Origin: Geosiphon pyriformis
Taxonomy: Eukaryota > Glomeromycota > Glomeromycetes > Archaeosporales > Geosiphonaceae
Direction: 5' to 3'
Assembly: GCA_016748015.1 (NCBI GenBank)
Contig: JAAOMT010000328.1
Coordinates: forward strand, 315,620 to 379,619
DNA: 64,000 nt
Part shown: piece after piece, positions 35,230 to 46,602 of the stretch
Position numbering within the stretch: the first letter of the stretch is position 1
Layout of the letters: each line of letters starts with the position of its first letter
The notes under the pieces: model-generated
The model's input: the letters and a program-made list of their open reading frames with translations, nothing else
Databases searched by the model: none
Told to the model about the DNA's origin: nothing
Translations under genes and position numbers: made by a program

Positions 35230-37656
35230 ATATTTGTAGTTAATAAATCTTTTTTTCTGGTATTATTTGATGGTTTTTTTCAGTATTATTGGAAATTTTT
35301 GGGTCATTTTTCTTGATTGTTGTTAATATTTACTTGTTATTAATTTATAATTATTGAAAGTTAGTAAATCTCTGATAACTAAATTTATCTTTAAATTATC
35401 TCTTATAATTTAAACTACTGGACTTATCAATAAAATGGCCAATTTTGTATCAATTACTTTAATAGTTATATTGTAGTAAATATTAACTTTTTACTAAAAA
35501 TTACTTATCTAAAAGCTTACTAAAAATGTGTAGTTACTTTGCTGTGAAAGTTAACTCTTTTACAAGAATCTTGTCTGTAAATTATCTTAATGATTATAAT
35601 TAAAAAAATAAAAAAATAAAAAAAAATAAGATTTTATTAAAAGAATTGTTTCTAGTTTAAATCTGAAGTTATTAACAGCTTACTAAAATTAATAACTAAT
35701 CAATTTCAAAATATTAGTTGGATATCAGAGAATTTTAAGTGTAATTACTGAAAAAATTGGTTTTTTAAAGTATATTTTATTTTGGGTTGTAGTATTAAAA
35801 ATGAATTTAAAAAGTAAAATTGTTATTTTCTAATAAGATATATTTTTTTGAAGAAAAAAACTTTTCTTTTATATAACTTATTATAGTACTAATCTATAAA
35901 CTTGCATTTTTTTTTGCTATAATTTCAACAAACTTAAGGTATATTTTGATAAACTATAAGTTGTTTCTATAAATTATGAATAATTTTGGTGAATTATTAA
36001 AATATTTTGCGAATTTTTACAAATTTTAACAAATTTTTGAATATTATAGAGTTTGGGATATTGCATAATTTGATTATTACAATTGTGTATTGTATAAATT
36101 AGATTATTAATTAGATAATAATATTCAATAATATGATTAACTAATAAGTAATAATTGAAATAATAATAATATATATCAATTAATAATAAAAATTATAAGA
36201 GTAATTTTATGTTAACTAATAACTAAAATTTCATTAATAGCATAATTTTTTTCTTAAAACTGAGCTCTATCAAAGTCCAAGTATTATTTGTAATTTCGAG
36301 ATAATAATCCAAAATTATTAAAGTAATTTGATCTAAAAATTGTTGAAATTTTAATTCTGTAAACTTGCCAATGTATTGAATTTTTATTGGTTAAAATATT
36401 AGATTCTATAGAACATTTTCACAAGTATTAAATAAATCATAAAGTCTAAAAGCTGTTTTAAGTTTGTATTAAGTATTTGTTAATTCAGTTATTGTTTTGA
36501 ATTTATTGTGTATTTGTTTTTAAATGATTTCTGAAGTAAAATTAGTTGCTTTGAGTTTTAATTTTCGTTGGTATAATGTTTTTCCAATTTGAAAATATCA
36601 ATAACTAAGAGTATATTTACTGTTTTTATTAAACCACATTTGAAGTTTTTATTGTATTGTGATATTCAAAAAAATAAATAGAGATGACCAATAGATTTTC
36701 TTTTAAAACTTACTTCAAAAGTTTTGGTAAGTAAATTCTAAAATAACTTTTTGTGTTTCTTATATAAGGATAATAGTTTTGAGAATTATTTACTATTAGT
36801 GTTATGGTTTCTTTTTAAGTATAATTAATTTAATTATTATAGATAAATCAAAGAGTGTTTTCAAAGTTAATATTAATTTTTGGAATATTTGTTGAATGTT
36901 TCAGGAGATAATTATGATAAAGTAAATAAATTAAGAATGAAATTTGAAAAATAAAGAAATATTTTTGGATATAGGATTTTATATATTTTGGATTTTGGGT
37001 TTTCTTAGTAATTATTTACTATTTTTGCTTTATGTTTGTATATTATTAAAAATATTATAATAATAATAAATTAAATATTTAGATTTGGTTATTGTTTTAT
37101 TATAATTATTGGTTCTAAATTTCGGAAAATATTTTTGGGATTAATTAAAGAAGAATATATACCAATTTGTAGAATTAATAATTCAAGATTGTTTCTAAAA
37201 TAATAGTGTTTTAATCAATCTTTATGTACAACTTTTGATATAATTTGTTATTAAGTTTTAATTTGTATAATCTATTGCCTAAAACTTTATAAATATAGAA
37301 TGATTCATCTTATTTATATTCAAATTTTCTACTCTATTGTTTTTTAGTCTTAATTCTATATAAGAGAACTTTATTACTAACTTTAAATTTATTGGTGGCC
37401 AGTAGCAATTTGTTGTAATGTTATTTTTTTTGTTGAGTTTAGAAGTATTTAATATGGATAGCTGCAATTTGTTATTTTTTTTTAATGTGTTTAGAAAAGT
37501 GTAAGCTCTTTGTTAAAGTGTTTTTTGAAAGTTTTTTTCTGTAATGAGTTGTGCTGAATATGTTTTTATAGTAAAATTAATTAGTAATGTTGTTGTTTTT
37601 TATAAATAAAGTTAAATAATATGTGTTTTATAATATTTTGTTTTAGTGTTTTATAT
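35230..37656 (-). pseudogene. Inverted, decayed copy of the element at 46-2440
   Basis: Read on the minus strand from 37656 downward it gives the integrase C-terminus (matching KQNTTKHTPF and TLPIN), then the type-1 ORF3 (about 36.9-36.24 kb, ending 'KFQQFLDQITLIILDYYLE'-like), then the non-coding region with the CAAAGTAACTACACATTTT stretch, and on to the start of the type-2 ORF3 context. Gene order equals that of 46-2440, including the junction at about 2330, so that composite is itself repeated. The right end is cut by the LTR at 37657. Confidence 0.6.
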
Positions 37657-38340
37657 TGTTACAGTTGAAACTTACACTTTTTATTAGTTATCACATGTAT
37701 TAGACACTAATGTCATATAATTAGCCATCCTATTTTTAGATAGTGATTATTGACCTAATTATTGACCTAATTATTAACTACTTTTTATAGCTATATAAGC
37801 AATGAATCTCTTAGCTGTAAAATAACATGTCAAAAATACAAGACATATTAAAAATCAAAGAAATAAAATAAATAAAATAAAATAAAATAACAACTTTCAT
37901 TTTAATCCTTCTCTTATTGCTAATTTCTCTTTTCCTACTTTCAAGTATCTAAATATCTTGGTATAAAAGATCACTTAATAGTTATTTCCTACCTTTTTCC
38001 TAAAACATGTAATTGTAGTATTTAAAGATTATTGAATAAAATGTATCTAAAAAATACATCTGATACTTAATATTAAATTCTAAGAATGCTAATATAAGAC
38101 ATAGAATTATACCAGTATGTAATTATTTGTTGACAGTACAGATTATCTCTCTACTTTCAGATTTCTCAGTTATCTTTTGAAAAGTATAGCAATTGAGATA
38201 TTTTATGAGACTGATCTTATATATTGAATCCATACTTATTCAATTCGCTCTTTAAAGTTGAATTCTTTTTGATTCCTTTCATCACTCTACAATCTTGTTT
38301 TCCTTTGCTATCCATTAGCTTATTACTTTAATCTGTAACA
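37657..38340 (+). repeat. 5' LTR of the family-A element
   Basis: 684 bp, TGTTACAGTTGAAACTTAC...TTAATCTGTAACA. It pairs with the LTR at 44598-45276. The outer flank is ATAT (37653-37656), against GTAT after the 3' LTR, so a 4-bp duplication with one transition is possible. Confidence 0.85.
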
Positions 38341-38346
38341 TAAAAG

Positions 38347-38361
38347 TGGTGCTTTTTGTGA
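38347..38361 (+). promoter_or_regulatory. Candidate primer-binding site
   Basis: TGGTGCTTTTTGTGA, six bases after the 5' LTR. It begins with TGG, complementary to the CCA end of a tRNA. It closely resembles the sites of the other LTR families here (TGGTGCTTCCTGTGAG at 22379-22394 minus; TGGTGCTTTCTATAAG next to the LTR at 59750). The priming tRNA could not be named. Confidence 0.55.
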
Positions 38362-38392
38362 AATTGTCAAAATTCACTTTGTTTTTTATTGT

Positions 38393-39912
38393 ATGGGTAA
38401 TTATTTATATTTGCTACAACAATCAAAAAAACACTTTAAAACACACAACAAAAACAATCTAAACTTTATTGAACTTAATTTTTTGTCCTTCTGCTTAATT
38501 TGCTTTTCCATTGAAAAACAATTAAGCAGACAATTCCAAAACTTTTGGAACTGGTTTCTGAATAAGCATTTAGCTGAAACCTATACAGTTTATACAACCT
38601 ATTATTTTGACTAAGCTTATTTTGAAGACAACTTTAAAGAAAGAAACAACAGTATTAATTAGCTTTTATATTCCACAACTTTTGAACAACAGCTCCCTAA
38701 TTCTGAATATCTAAATTACCAAATTCACATTTTGATTACTGTCTATCAGCTAGCTGAAACACTCTTTGAAACAGAAAAAAAAAGCTATCAAACTTCTCCT
38801 GTTTTTGATTTCTTCTTAAGTAAATTAGAACATTCCATACAAACAGCTACTCCTAAACCAATAGCTAATGACCCTATGCAACAAAACATTTTGATTGTCC
38901 TCCAGGATATACAAACTGCTTTAGGGCAAAGAAACAATACTCTATTACTATTATTTAGAAGTAATATACAAGATCCAATTGAATAGTTAGATGACTTTAA
39001 AAAAATAGTTACAACCAACCAATATGATAATGAATACAAGTTCCAAATCATTGGTGACTACTTTTAAGGCTCTCTTGCTACTTGGTTCTTACAAAAAACC
39101 AATGTTAATACTCAGTAAATAATCATTAAATAGACACCAGCAAATGTTGGAGAAGACAATACCTCTTTTATTATCTGGTTTGAAACAAAATTTAGAACTC
39201 CTATCTTGATATCCAAATGACCCATAGAATTAGAAAGAAGAACCCAAGGTTTTGGTAAAGTTGTAACTAAGTATGCCAAAGCAATCAAAAAATTAATCAA
39301 GCAAGTAGACTCTAAAAAAAACTGGACAAAAGAACAGAAAATTCACTTCTTCACAAAAAGATTGAAAACTGATTTTTTTTATGCTTTTTGGCTCCTTCTG
39401 GTTCTAAAAAATAATTCTATAATAGATATAGCTATTGAACTTGCCCAGAGAATAGAAAATAATCAAAGAATGTATCTAGGATCTACACTTCCAGTTTTTG
39501 CTTCTGCTTTTCAAATGACTGTTATCTCTTTTGCTGCCCAAACTTAAGACTCAAATAAACAGTTAATAGATAGACTCACAGCTAATTTTGCCCAGTTACT
39601 GGAATCCTTAGTCCAAATAGTCAAAAAAAACCAATAATTTCAAAGACCCAAATATGAATTCCATTTTAATCAACTCCAGCAATCCTCTTATCAAAGACAA
39701 CAAAATTGTGATCTACCTGTATATTACTGCTGTGAATTAACTGGATATTTTTTCAAAGATTACAACAATTCTTCTTTGCCTCCTCCAGCTCCCAGAAACA
39801 ATAATAATCAAAACAACAGAACCATCAACAACAATGTTTCCAATCAAAGATCCAATTATGCCAACATTAATTTCTTTGGAAAAGATCCTCTAGTTGAAGC
39901 TACTGTTTATTA
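38393..39912 (+). pseudogene. Gag of the family-A element
   Basis: Capsid-like protein of a Ty3/gypsy-type retrotransposon. The frame shows the Gag core (DFKKIVTTNQYDNEYKFQII, FIIWFETKFRTPILISK, ELERRTQGFGKVVTKYAKAI). Further on it shows IHFFTKRLKTDFFYAFW and a Gln/Asn/Pro-rich tail. The nucleic-acid-binding zinc knuckle is ruined: the site reads VYYCCELTGYFFKDY (about 39720-39764) where CxxC-x4-H-x4-C is expected, with Cys to Tyr and His to Tyr changes. At least eight stops interrupt the frame (38612, 38984, 39065 and others), several at Trp or Gln positions. I recognise the protein from glomeromycotan gypsy elements; the unbroken length would be about 500 aa. Confidence 0.8.
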
Positions 39913-41190
39913 GTTTTTAAACTAGTATGTGCATCTCCAAAGGATGAGAGTGCAAGCCAACCAGAAGAAAACTTTTTTTATGCTTTTAATCTAACTAATG
40001 ATGACCATGACATAAATGAACTAGCAATTAATACCTCTGAATTAACAAAAAAGAAGAAAAAAGCCAAGATTGATTTCATTCTAGATCCAAACAAAGCATC
40101 CATATCAACTGCTAATAACAATAAGCCACCAAAAGCTAAAGTTTTTAAAAATCCTCTAAAGTTAGAACCCCCAGAAATAATACAAAAATCTTGTCTTTAT
40201 TTTGTTGTTAAAGATCTCATAGAAATCCCAGCACATATTACATTTGGCCAACTAATAATTCATCCACAGTTCAGAAAAAATCTTTGCAAATTATTAATTC
40301 CAAAGAAAAAAACACCAAAAACCAACAAGTGCTCTTGTCAAGCTAGACTTGCTAACAACAGCAATGTTACCTTCTTCATTTGCAAAACCCAAATGGCTGG
40401 TTATTTTATTGACTTAATTCTAGATAATAGATTATCTGTTAGTGTAATTGCCAAATACTTTTTGGAAGCCATTGAAAAAAAGATTGATGAATCTTCTATT
40501 CAGCCTATGACCAATATACATGGTGACAAGAAAAAAGGCCTGGGCATAGCCAAAGCTGTTCCTGTTTGCATCAATAGTATTAGCATTGAAACTGACATAG
40601 AAGTATCTGAAGCAAAAAAATACACCATAATTGTTGGCAATAAGTGGTTTAAGAAAGTTAAAGCACTATTTAACTATAAACTTTGTAAGCTAATTATCAG
40701 ATGTGATGAGAAACCCATTGTGGTTAAGTGCTATTATTGGACAGCTTCTCTAGTACTCAAGTAAAATTAAAAAGATAAACAATTAAATAAATCAGATGAT
40801 AATAAGAGTGATAAAAAAGAAAATCAAGAAGAACAAGAGGAAACTGCTGAACTTACCTATACTATTTTCATCAGCAATGACAAACTACTGGATAATGTCA
40901 AGGCTGACAGAAAAAAAATTATTGTTAATAACAAGCTAATTTGCTGACTTTATTATAATATCCTCAGAAAAATCTTTGATAAAAAGCCTGGCAAAAAAGC
41001 AAAATACAGTTATTGGTAACATGGTTTTTGTGTCTAGTGTTGGTGTAATAAACTTTTATATTTTCTTAGTAATAAATACAAATCCTGTCTAATCTATTAC
41101 AAAGATTGGGAATCTATTAGCCTAATATCAAAAAAAGAATTAAGAGAAATACAAAAGTCTTTTAAAAGTGAACCACCTGAGATTCAATTA
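39913..41190 (+). pseudogene. Retropepsin-like protease and linker of family-A Pol
   Basis: 40393-40764 reads AGYFIDLILDNRLSVSVIAK and then HGDKKKGLGIAKAVPVCINS, an aspartic-protease fold next to Gag. The catalytic Asp-Ser/Thr-Gly triad reads Asp-Asn-Arg, explained by AGT to AAT and GGA to AGA changes, so protease activity is lost. The surrounding acidic/basic linker frames contain further stops. An aspartyl protease is expected between Gag and RT in Ty3/gypsy elements. Confidence 0.7.
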
Positions 41191-42600
41191 CTTGTAGTAA
41201 AACAAGATATTAAAAATCTGTTGACTAGAAATAGCCCAATTATCTTAAAAGAAAGTAATATTTCTGAATGAACTTATGTGATACAACACATTATTACCAC
41301 TAGAAAAACTTGTTCTATCTATTTGAAGCTTTATCAATCCAATTGACACAATAATAAATTCATCAAAAAAGAAATAACCTGAATAAAAAACCTTGGATTT
41401 ATACAAGAAACCAAGAATAAATAGGTTTTTCCAATTGTAATAGTATTCAAAAAAGATAGAATCCTATGCTTCTGTGTTAACTATTGCCAATTAAATGCTA
41501 TCACTATAAGAAAAATGTACTTACTCCTCAAAATTAATGCAATGTTAGACAAATTCAATAATACTGCTTTCTTTTCAACTATTAACTTAACTGCTGGATT
41601 CTGGTAAGTAAAGATGGATCCAAAAAGCAAAAAAAAACTGCTTTTATTACCAAGTATGGCACCTATAAATTCACAGTTATGTCTTTTGGTCTTATCAATG
41701 CTCCTTCTACTTTTCAATGCCTAATAGACAAAATGTTTGAATCAGTAAAAAAAAACTTTGTTTTAGTCTATTTAGATAATATAATAATATACTCAAAAAC
41801 CTGGAATAAACATTTTGAACACTTGCAAAAAATTTTTGATCTTCTTAGAAATACTGGCCTCAAGATAAACCCAATTAAATCTTTCTTTGGATAACAATCT
41901 ACTCAGTTCCTTGGTCATTTTATTACAAAAGATAGAATCTTTCTTAACTTAGCTAAAATTAAAAAAGTCCAAAACATTAGACAATTAATAAATGTTCCTG
42001 AACTATGCTTTTTCTTTGGTTTAACTTTTTACTATTGCAAATTTATCAAGAATTTCTCTAAAATCATCTTTCTTCTTAATCAGCTACTCAGAAAAAAATA
42101 TCAATTATTACTAGAACATTCATTAACAAAAAGCTTTTGAAACTCTGAAGAAAAAACTTGTTACTAAACTAATCCTTAAACAATCTGATCTGGACCAATC
42201 TTTTATTTTGTATACTAATACATCTGGCTATAGACTTGGTGCTGTTCTCTTACAAAAAGATAAAAATGGCAGAGAACATGCTATACCATATGCTAATAAA
42301 ACTCTTACACCAGCAAAAAAAAACTATTTAGTTACTAAACAAGAATACATGACAGTAGTTTGAACTACTAGTTACTGAGACCAATATCTTTTTGGTGTAA
42401 AATTCTTAGTAGTAACAGATCATCAAGTCTTGGTTTGGCTGCACAATAAAAAAAGCTGGAACACAAATAAATAACTCACTGAATACTTCTTCTAAATAAA
42501 TTCAACTATGATATTCAATACTACAAAAGAGCAAATAATCAAAATATTAATGTTTTCTCTAAACTTGTCATCTAATAATAGTACAATCTTTCAATCAAAC
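41191..42600 (+). pseudogene. Reverse transcriptase and RNase H of family-A Pol
   Basis: RT motifs are readable in order: FFSTINLTAGFW (about 41570-41605), MSFGLINAPSTFQ (41679) and FVLVYLDNIIIYSKTW (41757-41804). Then comes FLGHFITKDRIF, followed by an RNase H region (LGAVLLQKDKNG, ACATGA-interrupted, TDHQVLVWLHNKK). Two catalytic aspartates are gone: motif A reads Ile-Asn-Leu rather than Ile-Asp-Leu, and the YxDD box reads YLDN. Both are GAT/GAC to AAT/AAC changes. Multiple stops and frameshifts also occur. Confidence 0.8.
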
Positions 42601-43890
42601 CAACTTAATTATTAGTAATACTCTTATAAACAAACATAATAATGGATTTGAACAATTACTCTGCCTTAATAGAATTTTTGGATAAAAGACAATACCTACC
42701 AGAATACACTCAACAGCAAAGAAAACATTTGCACAAACAATCAAATTTCTATTTGATTTGCCAAAATCAACTATATAAAAGAAATAAAAAAGATTTTGAT
42801 CATTCTCAGAAAGTTATTAGATTTGAAGAAAAAAAATTGTGATTTATAACATATACATTGATTTATTAGCTGAACATTTTGAAAAAACAAAAACAATCTA
42901 AAAAACTTTAGTTTGCTATTATTAGCCTACCTTAAGAAAAGATATTGCTGAGTATATCAAAACCTGTAACATCTGCCAAAAAAGAGACAAATCCAACCAA
43001 AAAGAAAATATCCATCCAATTTCTGTTGGTCAATTATTTAACAGAATTAGTATAAATGTTGTTAGACCTTTAACAATAACTTTTAATGGCAATAAATATA
43101 TTATTACAGTTACTAATTATCTTACAAAATGGGTAGAAGCAAGAATTACTTCAGACCAAACAGCAGTCTCAATAGCCAACTTCATATATGAAGATATTAT
43201 TTGCCATCATGACTGCTCTAAAGAACTTTTATCTGATAGAAAAAGAGCTTTTTTCAGTACACTGGTTGAAGAACTTTGTAGAAAAATAAGAATATGTCAT
43301 AAACTTTCTTCTTCTTACCACTCTCAAACAAATAGTCTAGTGAAATGTTTTAATAGAACACTATGTAAAACTTTAACCAAAACCAGTAAAGAAACAAACT
43401 TATAGGACAAATTATTGCCTTTAGCTTTGTTTGCTTATAGAACTGTAAATCATAACATAACAAGTTATGAACCTTTTTATCTGCTCTATAAATGCATAAC
43501 AATACTACTAATAGAAACTAATATTGAAATAATATCCTTTGAAAAAATCACAATAGAGAATTATAAAGACATTTTGCAAAAAAGACTTGATATTATTTTT
43601 GATTTATTGGTAGAAGCACAAATAATTGCCTTTAAAAAGATAAAACAGTTCTAAGAAAAGCTTAAGAAAAAAAAATCTATAAAACACTTTCCTTAAGTAT
43701 TAGTCACTTAGTATTGGAATATCATTCAGATAAAGACAATGTCTATGGTAATAAATTTTTTAGCCAATAGAAAGGATCTTTTTTAGTTAACAAAGTTTTA
43801 AACAATGGTTCTTATATTCTTCGAGATTAATTTGAAACAATCTTTAATAATTGTCTTGTTCATAGTACACAACTTAAAAAATATTATTAA
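42601..43890 (+). pseudogene. Integrase of family-A Pol
   Basis: Order: N-terminal zinc-binding region (HFxKTK..., YYWPTLRKDIAEYIKTC, CQK), DDE core and C-terminal domain (about 43640-43860, AKLxHL-like ending with 'FLVNKVLNNGSYILRD'). The core motifs read RISINVVRP, LLSDRKRAFF and TNSLVKCFNRTLCK. The triad is therefore Asn-Asp-Lys instead of Asp-Asp-Glu, both losses being single G-to-A changes. 43415-43654 (FAYRTVNHNITSYEPFYLLY) is the longest open piece. Confidence 0.8.
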
Positions 43891-44053
43891 TAACTTAATT
43901 GGTTGCCTGTTATGGTAATACCAACTCAAATGATCAGCAAAAATCAAGAATAAATAAATGCACCATTCCCAAAACAGAGGTATTTTCAATTGACATAAAT
44001 AATTATTTTCTGGATCAAAACATCCAAAATGTCTTCTATACTCTCCATAAGTA

Positions 44054-44597
44054 TTGGATCTGACTATTGAAAAACAGACTACCATAACTGATAACAATAG
44101 AACACATACTATTATTAGACCAAAAAAAACAACTATTAAAAGAAAAAAAATTGGTTGCAAAATAGATAAATATCTGCTGGAAAGTATAACAGTAGCAATA
44201 CTTTTATCTTTCAGCACAATTGGAAAAACAATTTAAGAAATCTTACCTATAAACAAAAACTTGTTATATGGAAGGCAATTAAAACTCTATGATTATCTTG
44301 GTGAAATTATAGAGAATATAAACACATAAAAAAAACAACTTCAGAGATATAGGCAGAAATTTTGGGCATTATATAGTTAAATGTCTGAAAAGTTTTAACT
44401 ATTGCTAAAAGAGCCAAAACTTTAATACAAAGATTTAGTTTCTTAAATACAAAACTTATTTTGTCTCAAGTATTATATACCCTATCCACAAAAGACTTTA
44501 ACAAACTAGTTAGCTTTGAGTTAGACAAAACCCTTTAAATAGATTACACTATGAATAACTTGATTTTGCTGGAGCTTAATTTCTTTGAAAAAAATAA
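44054..44597 (+). pseudogene. Type-2 ORF3 of the family-A element
   Basis: Between integrase and the 3' LTR, the frame reads RPKKTTIKRKKIGCKIDKYL, then SFSTIGKTI-stop-EIL, and further YTLSTKDFNKLVSFELDKT. It is homologous to 2340-2938. Stops are TAA or TAG at positions where the copy at 2340 has Lys, Trp-like or other sense codons. Function unknown; the position after integrase and the recurrence in several copies indicate a former third gene. Confidence 0.6.
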
Positions 44598-45276
44598 TGT
44601 TATAGTTGAAACTCATACTTTTTATTGGTTATTACATGTATTAGCCACTAATGTCATATAATTTGCTATCCTATTTTTAGATAGTAATCATTGACCTAAT
44701 CAATGACTTAACTGTTGATCTAATTATTAACCTAATTATTAACCACTTTTAATAGCTATATAAGCAATGAATCTCTTAGCTGTAGAAATACATGTTAAAA
44801 ATCAAGAAAATCAAATAAATAAAATAACAACTTTCATCTCAATCCTTTTCTTATTACTAATTTCTCTTTTTTTATCTTTAAGTATCTGAACATTTTGAGA
44901 TAAAAGATTACTTGTTGGTTATTCCCTACTTTTTCTTAAAATATGTAATTGTAGCATTTGAAGATTATTGAATAAAACATGACTAAAGAGTACATCTAAT
45001 ACTTGATATTGAATTCTAAAAGTGCCAATATGAGGCATAAAATTATACCAGTATGTGATTATTTGTTGACAGTATAGACTATTTCTTTATCTTCAGATTC
45101 TCTGATTATCTTTTGAAAAGTATAGCAACAGAGATATTTTATAAGACTGATTTTGCATATTTAATCCATACTTATTCAATTCATTCTTTAAAGTTAAATT
45201 CTCTTTGATTTCTTTTATTATCCTACAATCTTGTTCTTCCTTGCTATCTATTAGCTTGTTACTCCAATTCATAATA
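44598..45276 (+). repeat. 3' LTR of the family-A element
   Basis: 679 bp, TGTTATAGTTGAAACTC...CCAATTCATAATA (end decayed from CTGTAACA). Immediately right of it, GTATTTTTAATTAACATG aligns with internal sequence from 43981 of the same family rather than with unrelated flank. Confidence 0.85.
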
Positions 45277-45912
45277 GTATTTTTAATTAACATGAACAAT
45301 TATTTTCTGGATTAAAACATTCAAAATGCTTTCTATACTCTACATAAGTATTGAATCAAAAACTATTCAAATACTACTCTGATCATTGGAAAACAGACCA
45401 TCATAACTAATAACAATGGAACACATACTGTTATTAAACCAAAGAAAACTACTAGAAGAGAAAAAATTGGTAGCAAAATGGATAAATATCTGCTAAAAAG
45501 TATAACAACAGCAATATTTTTACCTTTTAGCACAATTGGAAAAACAATCTAAAAAATCTTGTCCATAGACAAAAACTTGTTATATGAAAGACAATTATAA
45601 CTCTATGGTTACCTTAATGAAATCATAAAAGATATGAAACTTATAAAAAACAACTTCAAAGATACAGATAGAAATTTTAAGCATTATATAATTAAATGTT
45701 TCAAGAGTTTTAATTATTGCTAAAAGAGCCAAAACTCTTATACAAAGATTTAATTTCTTGAATATAAAACTTATTTTGTCTCAAGTATTATTTACTTTAT
45801 TTATAAAAAACTTTAATAAACTAGTTAGTTTTGAGCTAGACAAAATCTTTTAAATAGATTATTCTATAAATAACTTGATTTTACTAAAGCTCAATCTTTT
45901 TAAAGAAAAAGA
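45277..45912 (+). pseudogene. Second, truncated family-A internal copy (ORF3)
   Basis: The sequence from 45277 matches 43981-44597, including the ORF3 (KKTTRREKIGSKMDKYLL-like, then LFTLFIKNFNKLVSF), with many stops. All of gag and pol is absent. It sits between two family-A LTRs, so 37657-46602 forms an LTR-internal-LTR-partial internal-LTR array. Confidence 0.65.
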
Positions 45913-46602
45913 TGTTATAGTTAAAACTCATACTTTTTATTAGTTATTACATATATTAGCCACTGATATTATATAATTAGCCACTCTATTTTTAGATAGT
46001 AATTATTAACTTAATTAATAACCTGACTGTTAACCTAATTATTGATTTAATCATTGATCTGGTTATTAACCACTTACAAATAATAAGTTTCTTAGCTGTA
46101 GAATTACATGATCAAAGTAATAAAATAAAACCCACTATCAATTACTTCTTCTCATATCACTTATTTTTTTTTCTTTACTTTTAAGTATCTGAATATCTTG
46201 GAATAAAAAATTACTTGTTGGCATTTACATATCTTATCTTTTCTTTTTCTTAATTTGTATTGTTAAAATTAGCCTAAAAAATAATTGCTTGTTCTTGTGA
46301 TTTATTGAATAAAAAAATAATTGAAAAGCACAACAATACCTGTTATTGATTTTAAGAATTACTGAGTTAAGAAATAGAATAATAGCAGTGATATTATCTT
46401 GTTGACAATCATAGATTATTCCTCTATCTTTAAATTTCCAGAAAAAATTTGCAACTGTGATTCTTATGAAACTAATTACATACATTAAATTTTTACTTAT
46501 TCAATTTACTTCCATATTGTAATTTTTTCTTTGATTATTTTTATCACTCTATTATCTTGTTCTTTTTTGCTATCCATTAGCTTGTTACTCCAATCTGTAA
46601 CA
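45913..46602 (+). repeat. Family-A LTR, third of the array
   Basis: 690 bp, TGTTATAGTTAAAACTC...CCAATCTGTAACA. Its right neighbour is the 3' part of a minus-strand LINE ORF1 (the NFSVYDNIFDIV segment), so the array's right edge lies inside that LINE. Confidence 0.8.
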
